Below are positions 1 to 7,200 of a stretch of 9,230 bases of DNA, in pieces (the first letter of the stretch is position 1; each line of letters begins with the position of its first letter). The notes beneath the pieces were generated by a model. The model did not search any database and had not been told where the DNA came from. It was given only the letters and a program-made list of their open reading frames with translations. The position numbers and the translations under genes are program-made. The DNA comes from Chloroflexota bacterium (lineage in GTDB: Bacteria; Cyanobacteriota; Vampirovibrionia; Obscuribacterales; Obscuribacteraceae). The DNA is taken from positions 1 to 9,230 of the forward strand of contig SBAT01000111.1 of assembly GCA_005240105.1 (NCBI GenBank), in the 5' to 3' direction.

Positions 1-3
1 CCC

Positions 4-122
4 CCTTTGTCATTCCGAGGCGTTAGCCGAGGAATCTGCCGTGACTGATCGACGTTCGAGTTGATCAACTTGCACGTAGTTTACTTGCGGCAGATTCCTC
101 ACTGCGTTCGGAATGACAAAGG
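4..122. repeat. Long imperfect inverted repeat (SERSEES-type hairpin element)
   Basis: The left arm (4-40) and right arm (89-122) are near-perfect reverse complements. Both start from the outside with CCTTTGTCATTCCGA and run inward to GAGGAATCTGCC, with a few mismatches in the middle. The spacer contains a second, perfect 12-bp palindrome, AGTTGATCAACT (59-70), so the whole element can fold into one long cruciform or RNA hairpin. Arms of this type (TGTCATTCCGAGxGxAGxGAGGAATCT) are known to me as dispersed repeats in many bacterial genomes. Their reverse reading gives the spurious peptide CHSERSEES, which is visible here. The element lies 27 nt upstream of the start codon of the next gene, so it may be in that gene's promoter region or leader. 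No transposase and no clear target-site duplication are visible; a MITE-like origin is inference. Confidence 0.85.
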
Positions 123-149
123 AGCACAGACTTTACTGAGGTAGTACCA

Positions 150-983
150 ATGCTTCGCCAAAAGCTACAACTTTTCGTTAGCTCCGCTGTAAATAGAGCC
201 GGAGAGTCCGGTGTTTTGTCTCTGGACGGCACAATTGCCGACGTGGAAATTCTGTCTGCCACAGGCGATGGCCGCGGTGATTTTGCCTGTGCAATAGCGG
301 CCCGGTTGGCTGGTGCAAAAAACTCCGACGCTAAGGCGTTAGCGCAAGCTATCGCTAAGTGGCTCAACGACGAGCTTCTGGATAAAGCAGAAGTTGCCGA
401 AAACGGCTTTATCAACCTCTTTGTCTCCAGAAAGGCTTTGTCCATAAGCGTGCAAAGCTTGATAATAAGCAAAGAATTGGAAGTGATGACAGCACCGTCT
501 AGTGCCAGTAGAAATGACTTAGAAGAGCTTGTTTATGCTAGGCATAGATTATCTGCCTCATTAAGGCAGTTGACTCAGCCACGACTCAACCTTGCTGAGA
601 ATTGTTTAGAGCCTGCGCTAATAGACAAAGAACAATGGCGACAAGTTGAAGGCTTATATGCAAGGGATATGCGCGTCCTGGAGCCGGCTTTTGATGACAG
701 TTTGGTGAAGGTTGAACTGGCTCTGACAAATAGAAGATTTGCACTTTTGCTGGACGAGTTCTGGACAGTGGCTGATAGATATCGAGAGTACAAAAAGGCA
801 GCCCCCGTAAGGACCTATTTGGACACTTTAGCTCTCGGGATAAACCGGTCCCATTTCCTGGACGGCTTGGTTGTTTCTAGCACGGCTGTAAGAAATGCTC
901 GAATTGGTCTAGTTCTTGCTGCCAAGCGGGTTTTCGAGGCCTGCCTGGGCATATTGAACTTGGCAGTACCGGAAAAGCTCTAA
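150..983 (+). CDS. ArgRS-like tRNA-binding protein: N-terminal domain plus DALR domain, no catalytic core
   Basis: This 277-residue protein looks like an arginyl-tRNA synthetase with its middle removed. Residues 39-54 (GDGRGDFACAIAARLA) and 81-93 (EVAENGFINLFVS) match the ArgRS N-terminal 'additional' domain, which contacts the tRNA D-loop. From about 124 the DALR anticodon-binding domain begins: YARHRLSASLRQL (129-141) matches the ArgRS 'QYAHAR..S..R' helix, RNARIGLV (248-255) matches 'RQARLALV', and the protein ends in PEKL like ArgRS PERM/PVRM. The Rossmann catalytic domain, with the HIGH and KMSK motifs and roughly 350 residues, is absent, yet the frame is unbroken. Bacterial ArgRS is usually about 550-600 residues. 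The start is supported by TGAGGT at 137-142, 7 nt before ATG. It cannot aminoacylate; binding of tRNA, perhaps tRNA-Arg, is inference. Human DALRD3, a catalytically inactive DALR protein that binds arginine tRNAs for modification, is a precedent. Standalone DALR proteins may also exist in cyanobacteria. Confidence 0.85.
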   Translation: MLRQKLQLFVSSAVNRAGESGVLSLDGTIADVEILSATGDGRGDFACAIAARLAGAKNSDAKALAQAIAKWLNDELLDKAEVAENGFINLFVSRKALSISVQSLIISKELEVMTAPSSASRNDLEELVYARHRLSASLRQLTQPRLNLAENCLEPALIDKEQWRQVEGLYARDMRVLEPAFDDSLVKVELALTNRRFALLLDEFWTVADRYREYKKAAPVRTYLDTLALGINRSHFLDGLVVSSTAVRNARIGLVLAAKRVFEACLGILNLAVPEKL

Positions 984-1102
984 CGAGCCTTAACCCTACC
1001 GAGATTCTGACTTGCGGTGTAGACTGAAAGAAAGAAGTCAAGGAGAAGTGGTTAAAGGTCCACGAGCTCGGGCGACTGGGCTTTACGAAGAGGATTAAAG
1101 GC

Positions 1103-1714
1103 ATGCAAATGGGACAGAAGTTCTCGTTGGATTTAACTCCTGAGGAAGCCATATTGCTTTTGACTGGTGCACGGCTATTGGACAAGTTGGTAGAAGGAAT
1201 TAGCATTCAAGCTAAAGACCGAGATGAATTAATCAGGCAGATAATAGGTAAAATTTCGCAGCATATTTCGCCGGATCTCGCCGGACTTTCAGATGAGATT
1301 GCCGAAGTCATTTTAGAGTCTATCTTTAGCTCCGGTGAGCTTGAAGAAGATGAATTAGCCAGGGCTTGTGCCATGGCTGAAATTGATCAAGTAGAAGCAG
1401 AAGAGTCTCCCTGCAATTACCCAATGTATTGTACGGACAGGACATTGCCAACTTTGGAGCAGGCTCTAATTAACCATCGTACAGTGCGTGCTCACTATTA
1501 CAGTTTTGCCCGTGAATCAGTTGATGTGGTGACTCTCAATCCGCTTGCTTTATATAAAGAAACAGGGCTCTGGAAAATGGTGGCATATTGCCATGAACGT
1601 GATGAGGACATGATCTTCCGCGTAGACCGCATCAAAGAACTAATCCAGACTCCACGGCACTTTCAGGCGCCGGCTGATTCACTAACCTACAGTCATCTAC
1701 CGTTTGCTTCTTAA
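1103..1714 (+). CDS. WYL-domain protein without recognisable HTH
   Basis: The product has 203 residues. Residues 117-188 form a WYL domain: a helix with a basic tail (LEQALINHRTVRAHYYS), the LNPLALY strand, LWKMVAYCHERDE, and the closing FRVDRIKEL (172-180). In the signature triplet the tryptophan is kept (W157), but Tyr-Leu is replaced by Lys-Met, so the ligand pocket may differ. WYL domains sense ligands, often nucleic acids or nucleotides, and are usually attached to a winged HTH. Here residues 1-110 are helical and acidic (for example GELEEDELARA), and I see no HTH. Two start codons are possible: ATG 1103, with AGAGGA at 1089-1094 spaced 8 nt, and ATG 1109, with AAAGG at 1097-1101 spaced 7 nt. 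The first is kept. The gene follows the ArgRS-like gene on the same strand after 119 nt, so co-transcription is possible but unproven. It ends 8 nt from a convergent gene. Confidence 0.8.
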   Translation: MQMGQKFSLDLTPEEAILLLTGARLLDKLVEGISIQAKDRDELIRQIIGKISQHISPDLAGLSDEIAEVILESIFSSGELEEDELARACAMAEIDQVEAEESPCNYPMYCTDRTLPTLEQALINHRTVRAHYYSFARESVDVVTLNPLALYKETGLWKMVAYCHERDEDMIFRVDRIKELIQTPRHFQAPADSLTYSHLPFAS

Positions 1715-1722
1715 ATAATTGG

Positions 1723-2184
1723 CTATCTGTGAGCTATTTCCAGATGCACCGGCGCATCTTCTTCTATCGTGCGCCAGATGGCAAATGCGGCTGGAATTCG
1801 TTTGCCGCAACTATCGTAGGCAGGACCTATCAGAGTGTCGTCAGGCAAACTTGAAAGCCAGTGCAGTTCGTCCTCGTTTAAGAGTTCTTCGAAACCATCG
1901 GAGTCTAGGGCATCGATAAGCTGCACGCAGCCAAAGCGATCTCCTCTTTCAGATAACACAGCCAAATAGGCAGTCCGGCGTGTTTCAAGGCTGGTGCCAA
2001 TTATGCGATATTGGGAAAAATAAGAATGGCCGGCTAAGAGGTAGTTTTTTCCAGGCCAAAGGTTTTGGCTGATATACGGCCTCAGATCATCTCCAGGTTT
2101 GTTCTGTGTCTGTGTGTTTTCTTCTATGTGCCAGGAGATTGCTAGAAGTCTGTCTAAGAAATGTTTTCCTTCGTCTTTGGACAT
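1723..2184 (-). CDS. Hypothetical protein, 153 residues, no recognised family
   Basis: I do not recognise this protein. It is soluble-looking, acidic, with no signal peptide or membrane segment. It has a possible amphipathic N-terminal helix (KHFLDRLLAISWHIEE), a central segment that may form beta strands (YRIIGTSLETRRTAYLAVLSE, then FGCVQLIDAL), and an acidic stretch DGFEELLNEDELHWL. Two cysteines are present (in FGCVQL and DSCGKR), too few and too far apart to suggest a metal site. That it is a real gene is supported by a strong ribosome-binding site, GAGGT inside TGAGGTAG (minus strand, 2191-2198), 6 nt from ATG. The same 8-mer precedes the ArgRS-like gene at similar spacing. It converges on the WYL gene with only 8 nt between stop codons and diverges from the glycerate kinase across 107 nt, which must hold both promoters, though no convincing -35/-10 pair was found. 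Confidence 0.65.
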   Translation of the reverse strand: MSKDEGKHFLDRLLAISWHIEENTQTQNKPGDDLRPYISQNLWPGKNYLLAGHSYFSQYRIIGTSLETRRTAYLAVLSERGDRFGCVQLIDALDSDGFEELLNEDELHWLSSLPDDTLIGPAYDSCGKRIPAAFAIWRTIEEDAPVHLEIAHR

Positions 2185-2291
2185 ATTCGGCTACCTCATC
2201 TTGAGTGGCTCCTATTATCAGTATGTTTCATCTGCTTCCAACTGCACAGAGGTAAACTAGCCATTAACAACAAATTGAAACGCTTTTTAAA

Positions 2292-3383
2292 ATGCTGAAA
2301 ATCTTAATTGCGCCATCTGCCTTAAAAGGCACCATTTCACCCATGCAAGCAGCCGAAGCAATTCAGGCTGGTGTTAACAATTCAGGAATTGACTGCCGGT
2401 TGGAATTGGCGCCCTTAGCTGACGGTGGCGACGGAACGCTTGAATGTTTGCATTTTGCCCTCGGTGGCAGTTTTGAACATGTAGACTGCCATGGACCCTT
2501 AGGCGCCAGGCATACGGCATCTTGGTTGCAGCTGCCGAGCTTGGCCGTTGTGGAATTAGCAACAGCTTGTGGTCTGGTTCTTCTAAAGGGACAAAAACTA
2601 GAGCCGCTTTCTGCTCATACGTTGGGACTTGGAGAGGTGATAGCTGATTGTCTAAATAAAGGACAAGACAATATTGTCGTTACATTAGGCGGTAGTGCTT
2701 CAACGGATGGCGGCACTGGATGTCTGCGAGCTCTAGGAGCACGTTTCTATGATAGGGATATTCAAGAATTGCCACTAGGAGGAGGTGCGCTTAAAAAACT
2801 GGTTTCCTGCGATCTTTTGAAACCCAATTTTCAATCAATACGTGTTGCCGTAGATGTGACTAATCCATTGCTTGGCGCAAATGGTGCTGCTTACATATTT
2901 GCCCCGCAAAAAGGTGCTCAGGCAGAAGACGTAGAAAAATTAGAGGAAGGCTTAGGGCGCTTGGCTGATGTGCTTGAGAGCGCTGCAACTGGACGCATTC
3001 GTGAAGTGCCGGGCACTGGCGCTGCCGGTGGGACCGCATTTGGTCTTATGATTGGACTGAATGCGGAATTGATATCCGGCTTTCATTGGATTGCCAACTT
3101 GCTGGAACTGGAGAGAAAAATTCAGTGGGCGGATCTTATTATTACTGCCGAAGGAAAACTTGATCCACAGTCTCTATCCGGGAAAGCAACAGGGGAATTG
3201 GGTCTTCTATGTAAGAAATTTAGCAAGGACTTGGTGGTTATTGCCGGCACCGTTGATCAATCTTGCAATTGGAATGACTTAGGAATTACTATGGCACGAA
3301 GTCTTGCTGTCCAGGGGAAACTTGCTAGCAGTAAGGATATTCAAATGGCGACAGCTGAAATTGTAAGATCTTATCGAAGATAA
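2292..3383 (+). CDS. glxK: Glycerate kinase (GlxK/GarK family)
   Basis: The enzyme phosphorylates D-glycerate with ATP. The E. coli GarK/GlxK family makes 2-phosphoglycerate, which enters lower glycolysis. The 363 residues are slightly shorter than the usual 375-385 and carry the family motifs in order: IAPSALKGTISP (6-17), PLADGGDGTLE (41-51), the glycine-rich TLGGSASTDGGTG (131-143), ALGARFYD (147-154), DVTNPLLGANGAAYIFAPQKGA (starting at 188), PGTGAAGGTAFGL (240-252), ADLIITAEGKLDPQSLSGK (280-298) and VVIAGTV (315-321). All expected segments are present and uninterrupted, so the enzyme is probably active. There is no clear Shine-Dalgarno before ATG 2292; the leader is A/T-rich (CTTTTTAAA). 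The start is nevertheless fixed by the conserved N-terminal strand, since the next ATG (codon 18) would remove it. The stop codon touches that of the convergent glycosyltransferase. The gene symbol is by family; garK would be equally valid, and the physiological glycerate source is unknown. Confidence 0.93.
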   Translation: MLKILIAPSALKGTISPMQAAEAIQAGVNNSGIDCRLELAPLADGGDGTLECLHFALGGSFEHVDCHGPLGARHTASWLQLPSLAVVELATACGLVLLKGQKLEPLSAHTLGLGEVIADCLNKGQDNIVVTLGGSASTDGGTGCLRALGARFYDRDIQELPLGGGALKKLVSCDLLKPNFQSIRVAVDVTNPLLGANGAAYIFAPQKGAQAEDVEKLEEGLGRLADVLESAATGRIREVPGTGAAGGTAFGLMIGLNAELISGFHWIANLLELERKIQWADLIITAEGKLDPQSLSGKATGELGLLCKKFSKDLVVIAGTVDQSCNWNDLGITMARSLAVQGKLASSKDIQMATAEIVRSYRR

Positions 3384-4160
3384 TTAGTCTTGGTCACTTA
3401 AGCCTAATTGCTTGGCTTGTTTGGAGGTGAGGCGCCTGTAACGGCCAAAGACTGCTCCTAAGGCAATGCTAAATACATCAAAGAGCATCTTGGGTGAATC
3501 AACCATTACATTTACTTTGGAGCCGGTAACGTTCGTCCAGTTTATAGCTACTTCTCTTACTTTGTAGCCGCGTAGACGAGCGATGTACAATAACTCGACG
3601 TCGAAAGCAAAACCATCAAGCTTGGTGACGGAGAAAATATCACGGGCGGCTGTGCGTTTGAAAAGTTTGAAACCACACTGTGTGTCGTGAATGCCCGGTA
3701 AGAGCAGCGATTGCACAATCAGGTTGAAGGTATTGCCTATGTATTTGCGCGATGCTTTTGTTTTTACGGTTTTTCCAGCTTCCGGCAAATTTCTTGAACC
3801 GATGGCAATATCATTGCCGTCGGCAATTGCCTTTTCCAAGTAAGCTAGCTGATCAATTGGTGAACTGCCGTCAGCATCATTGAAGAGCAAAAGATCGCAT
3901 TGAGCCGAGAGCATCCCTAACTTGACTGCATAACCTTTGCCACGATTGGGATGATAAGACAAGAGGCGAACTTCGCTTTTACCTTGGGCAAAGTCTTGGA
4001 CCAGGTCTTCAGTGTGGTCCAGGCTGCCGTCATCAACAACTAAAACTTCAAAAGCAGGTCCACGTGTTTTTAAATACGTGTATACGGACTCCAGCGTGCT
4101 GGTGAGACGCCGCTCCTCGTTGTAAGCAGGAATAATCACGGAAATGGAATCGAGTTGCAT
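3384..4160 (-). CDS. Family 2 glycosyltransferase, dolichyl/polyprenyl-phosphate glucosyltransferase-like
   Basis: This is a GT-A fold glycosyltransferase of 258 residues, closest in pattern to the Alg5/DPG-synthase group, which moves a sugar from a nucleotide sugar to a polyprenyl phosphate at the cytoplasmic face of the membrane. Motifs in order: SVIIPAYNEE (7-16), VVDDGSLD (41-48, nucleotide binding), NRGKGYAVKLGM (72-83), the metal-binding DAD at 95-97 in DADGSSP (usually DADLSTP or DADGATP), GSRN (121-124), HDTQCGFKLFKR (158-169, typical of this group) and GFAFDVELLYIA (183-194) followed by EVAINW (203-208). There is no long hydrophobic C-terminal pair of helices, so it is probably soluble or peripherally bound. 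The donor sugar cannot be read from sequence. ATG 4160 lacks a properly spaced Shine-Dalgarno, and a TATACT box lies exactly 6 nt upstream (see that entry). It lies 41 nt after the giant-protein gene on the same strand. Confidence 0.9.
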   Translation of the reverse strand: MQLDSISVIIPAYNEERRLTSTLESVYTYLKTRGPAFEVLVVDDGSLDHTEDLVQDFAQGKSEVRLLSYHPNRGKGYAVKLGMLSAQCDLLLFNDADGSSPIDQLAYLEKAIADGNDIAIGSRNLPEAGKTVKTKASRKYIGNTFNLIVQSLLLPGIHDTQCGFKLFKRTAARDIFSVTKLDGFAFDVELLYIARLRGYKVREVAINWTNVTGSKVNVMVDSPKMLFDVFSIALGAVFGRYRRLTSKQAKQLGLSDQD

Positions 4161-4166
4161 GCCCTA

Positions 4167-4172
4167 AGTATA
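4167..4172 (-). promoter_or_regulatory. Candidate -10 box (TATACT) for a leaderless glycosyltransferase transcript
   Basis: On the minus strand TATACT is followed by TAGGGC and then the ATG at 4160. The A of ATG therefore sits where a transcription start is expected, 7 nt after the hexamer. No ribosome-binding site fits between, because AGGG is only 1 nt from ATG. There is no good -35: TTAACG is present but about 20 nt away. The call rests on one hexamer and its spacing, so chance is a real alternative; read-through from the upstream gene is equally possible. Confidence 0.35.
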
Positions 4173-4201
4173 GGGGCTCAGATCCTTTTTTTCGTTAAGT
4201 C

Positions 4202-7200
4202 TTAGGTGTCAGCCAACGGTTGTGGCGGACCACTAGTTTCAGTTGCTTGGCTTGGGCCGGGGGAAGGTTGACTGGCATCGGCGGTTGGAGGTTCGCTTTG
4301 TTGTCCGTCTTCTGCTGTTTGAACTTCACTTTGTTGCGTGGTCCTTGGAGAGACGTTGTCCTGCGGCTTAGGCGCTTCTTGAGCAATCTCGGTCTTTGCA
4401 GCGCTTTCTTCCGGGGCTTGTTCAATTTCGAAGTTTGTCAAATCGCCTTTGCGATTGGCTAAATATTGGTTGTCACTTTCTAGCTCTGAGTTGTTTGCCA
4501 TAACAGGTCGAATTGTACTTATCCCAAGCGGAATGGCATTGCGCAGAAATGGAGCGACTGCTCCGGCATTGTCGTGACCAAGTCCCTGCGCCAAGTTTCT
4601 CATAGCAGCGACTGGAGCTGTACCGGCTAGCTTATCGCCCACCTTGCCCAGGCTGCCACCAGTAAATTTGTTAACCAACCACGCACCACCCTTGGTCGCT
4701 GAAACTGCTCCACCAGTCTTCACATCAGCAGCAAGACCTAAATTACGCAATGCGCCCATACTTGCTAATCCAATGGTGGTATCAATTGCGGTATTGGAAT
4801 AGGCGGCCATCAAACCGTCACCGTAATTCCATTTTTCACCAGTTGCTTCATTGATTTCACCGGCTGCAACTTTGGAGCCGTATTTGTTTGCGTTGTAGAT
4901 ACCGGTTGCTGTTGCCAATGGAACACTGGCAAATGCTGTTCTGGTTAGATTGTAAGGCGTTGCGTAGGCGATCTGCTGGCCAAAGTTACCTACATTGTGC
5001 GCTAGTCCTCTGCCCATGTTGGCACCCTTTCCGATGAGATTGTACCAAGCATAGGTTGGCAAATTAGCCTCTGGCATGCCAACTTTCAAGGCTTGATAGC
5101 CGGCATTAATGGCTCCTGTACCATTTGCGCCTGCGGCTGCAGCCATTTTCAATCCAGCGGCTGTTGCTGCTTCTTCAGACATCGTAATTCCGGAAGCTTG
5201 CAAAATCTCGGCTGTGTTTACTTTTACGCCTTTGACCATGCCTTGTCCTGAAAGCCAGGATTTAGCTGTATTGTACGTTTGTTCAGTAATCTTGCCGGCT
5301 TTTAGATGTCCTTCAAGTATTTGCTCACCTAATTGGACTTCTTTAGCGACATTGCCCTTGGCCCCTTGGAGTATGGTTGCGACCGATTGATTTAACGGTG
5401 CTACCTTAGATACTTTGGCATAGACATCAGCATATTTAATTCCTTCGTAGGCTATGCCGGCGCCGCGGAAACCTTGAGCAAGAACCATGCCGCCTACTTT
5501 CAAGCCGCCACCACCGAGACCGGAAGTTGCGCCATTAAGGGCTCCCTCGGACATGTTCCTGCCAAAGTCCTTATCTTTGGCATCCAAGGCATTGGACAAG
5601 CCCCATTTTGTCAAACCGCCTGTGACGGCTCCGACAACGGTAGTGATACCGACTATGGCAAGTGCGGCCGGTACTGTGACCGGTGCTCCAGCTACCATAA
5701 CACCGGCGGCAATTAGTCCGCCTGTGGCTAAGGCCCCGGCGCCTGCGGCTGCACCCCAGCTGGTTAGTGTCGTGGCTAAATCAATTCCTGCTTCTTTGGC
5801 TTTATCGGCATCGTCGCGAGCCTTTATCTCCATTTCCTTGACGCCTTTGAGCAGACCTTGAGCTGTCTTCAACTGTTCGTCATACAGTGGATTTTTCTCA
5901 ATGCCTGGGAAGGCTTCTTTGGCTTGCTTGAGAGCTTGTAGAGCTTGCTCCGGCTTTAAGCCAGGGCCTATTTCTTGTTTAACTGTGCCGTCTTTTTGTT
6001 TTACGTTATATTGTTCTGGAGTTAGGTACAGTGAGCCAATTGAATCGAGAATCTTTGCTTCAGTACCAGCAATTCCTTGTTCCAGAGCTTCTTTTTGTTG
6101 CCTTAAGCCGACCATCTCGTCGAGGTCTCTGCAGTTATTGAAAGCTTGTGTTACTGCTTGCAGCTGATCGTGTTGTTCTTTGGCTATGGGTTTTAGATTT
6201 TCCATGCCAATCTTCAAGACTTCTTCGGCGTCCTTATACTGGCGTTTGGACATCGATTCTTCAAAAGCTTGCATTGCCCCAACTCCGGTCTGCAAGTTTT
6301 CGCCCAGTTTCAATGCTTTTGATTGTATTGTTGCGGTTTCAGCTAGAGCTTCATCAGTAATTGGTGCACCGCGCCCGATTAGGCTCAGAGCAGCTCTAAG
6401 TTTAGGATCGTCTTTCAGTTCTGGGTAGTAGGATTTGAGTCCATTTAACTCTGTTTGCAAGCCCTGAATCGCCTTGACATTGGTGCCGGCGGCAATGGCT
6501 GCTTGTAACTCTTTTTGCAGGTTCTCAATTGCCTTTACATTGGCGCCGGCGGCAATGGCTGCTTGTAACTCTTTTTGTAAGTCTTGAATCTGTTTAATCT
6601 CGGCAGCTATGGCCGTTGGTAACTCATCTGTGCGCTGCTTGTTGTAGACGTTAACCAGAGTCAAGAAGCGGTCATCCAGATCTTGTTTTAGTTCTGGTGT
6701 GATGTCCTTTATGTTCTCGCCAATTGAAGTTGTAACGAAGTTATGCTTTTTCTTTAGTTCTTTCAGCTCTTCATTGTTGGCTAGTTCCGGCGTTATCTTC
6801 TCTGCTCTGTTCAACTGTAGAGAGGCATTAACGATATCGGTCATCTGTTGAGCCAGGTTGTTTTTGCACTCTTCATCTTTGCCTTCAGCTTTTGCCTTGA
6901 TGGCGTTGTCGACGCGCACGTCGGCATCTGTCAAAAGGGCCTTGGCGTAACTGACGTGCTTATCGGCAATTGGTTTGCCAATTTCGGCTAATTTAGTTTG
7001 CTTGTCTTTGAGAGAGCCCTCTGATGACTTTATCTCGCCTTCCAGAGCCTTTCTTTGTGCTTCCAGCTTGCGTAGTTCGTTGCCTCTTTTGGTCAACTCG
7101 GCCATTTTTCCTTGATAGACATTCTCTTCTTTGGCTGCGTCACCATTCCATTCTTTCAGTTGGCGATTGAAGAGCGACCAGCCTGCGTCCAGCATGTTTG

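Noticed and set aside
65..472. Minus-strand open frame containing CHSERSEES.
   Set aside because: It is made of the inverted repeat's right arm plus antisense of the ArgRS-like gene; this peptide is a known artefact of the repeat.
1048..1098. Short frame GTG...TAA (16 codons) after a perfect AAGGAG, ending 4 nt before the WYL gene: possible leader peptide.
   Set aside because: AAGGAG is only 2 nt from the GTG, too close for initiation, and the peptide shows no regulatory codon run.
1719..1919. Forward open frame opposite the 153-residue gene.
   Set aside because: It lies inside the minus-strand gene, has no ribosome-binding site, and its product looks like an out-of-frame translation.
5474..5861. 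Forward Pro/Ala-rich open frames within the giant gene.
   Set aside because: Antisense of the Gly/Ala-rich region, where codon composition leaves other frames open by chance.
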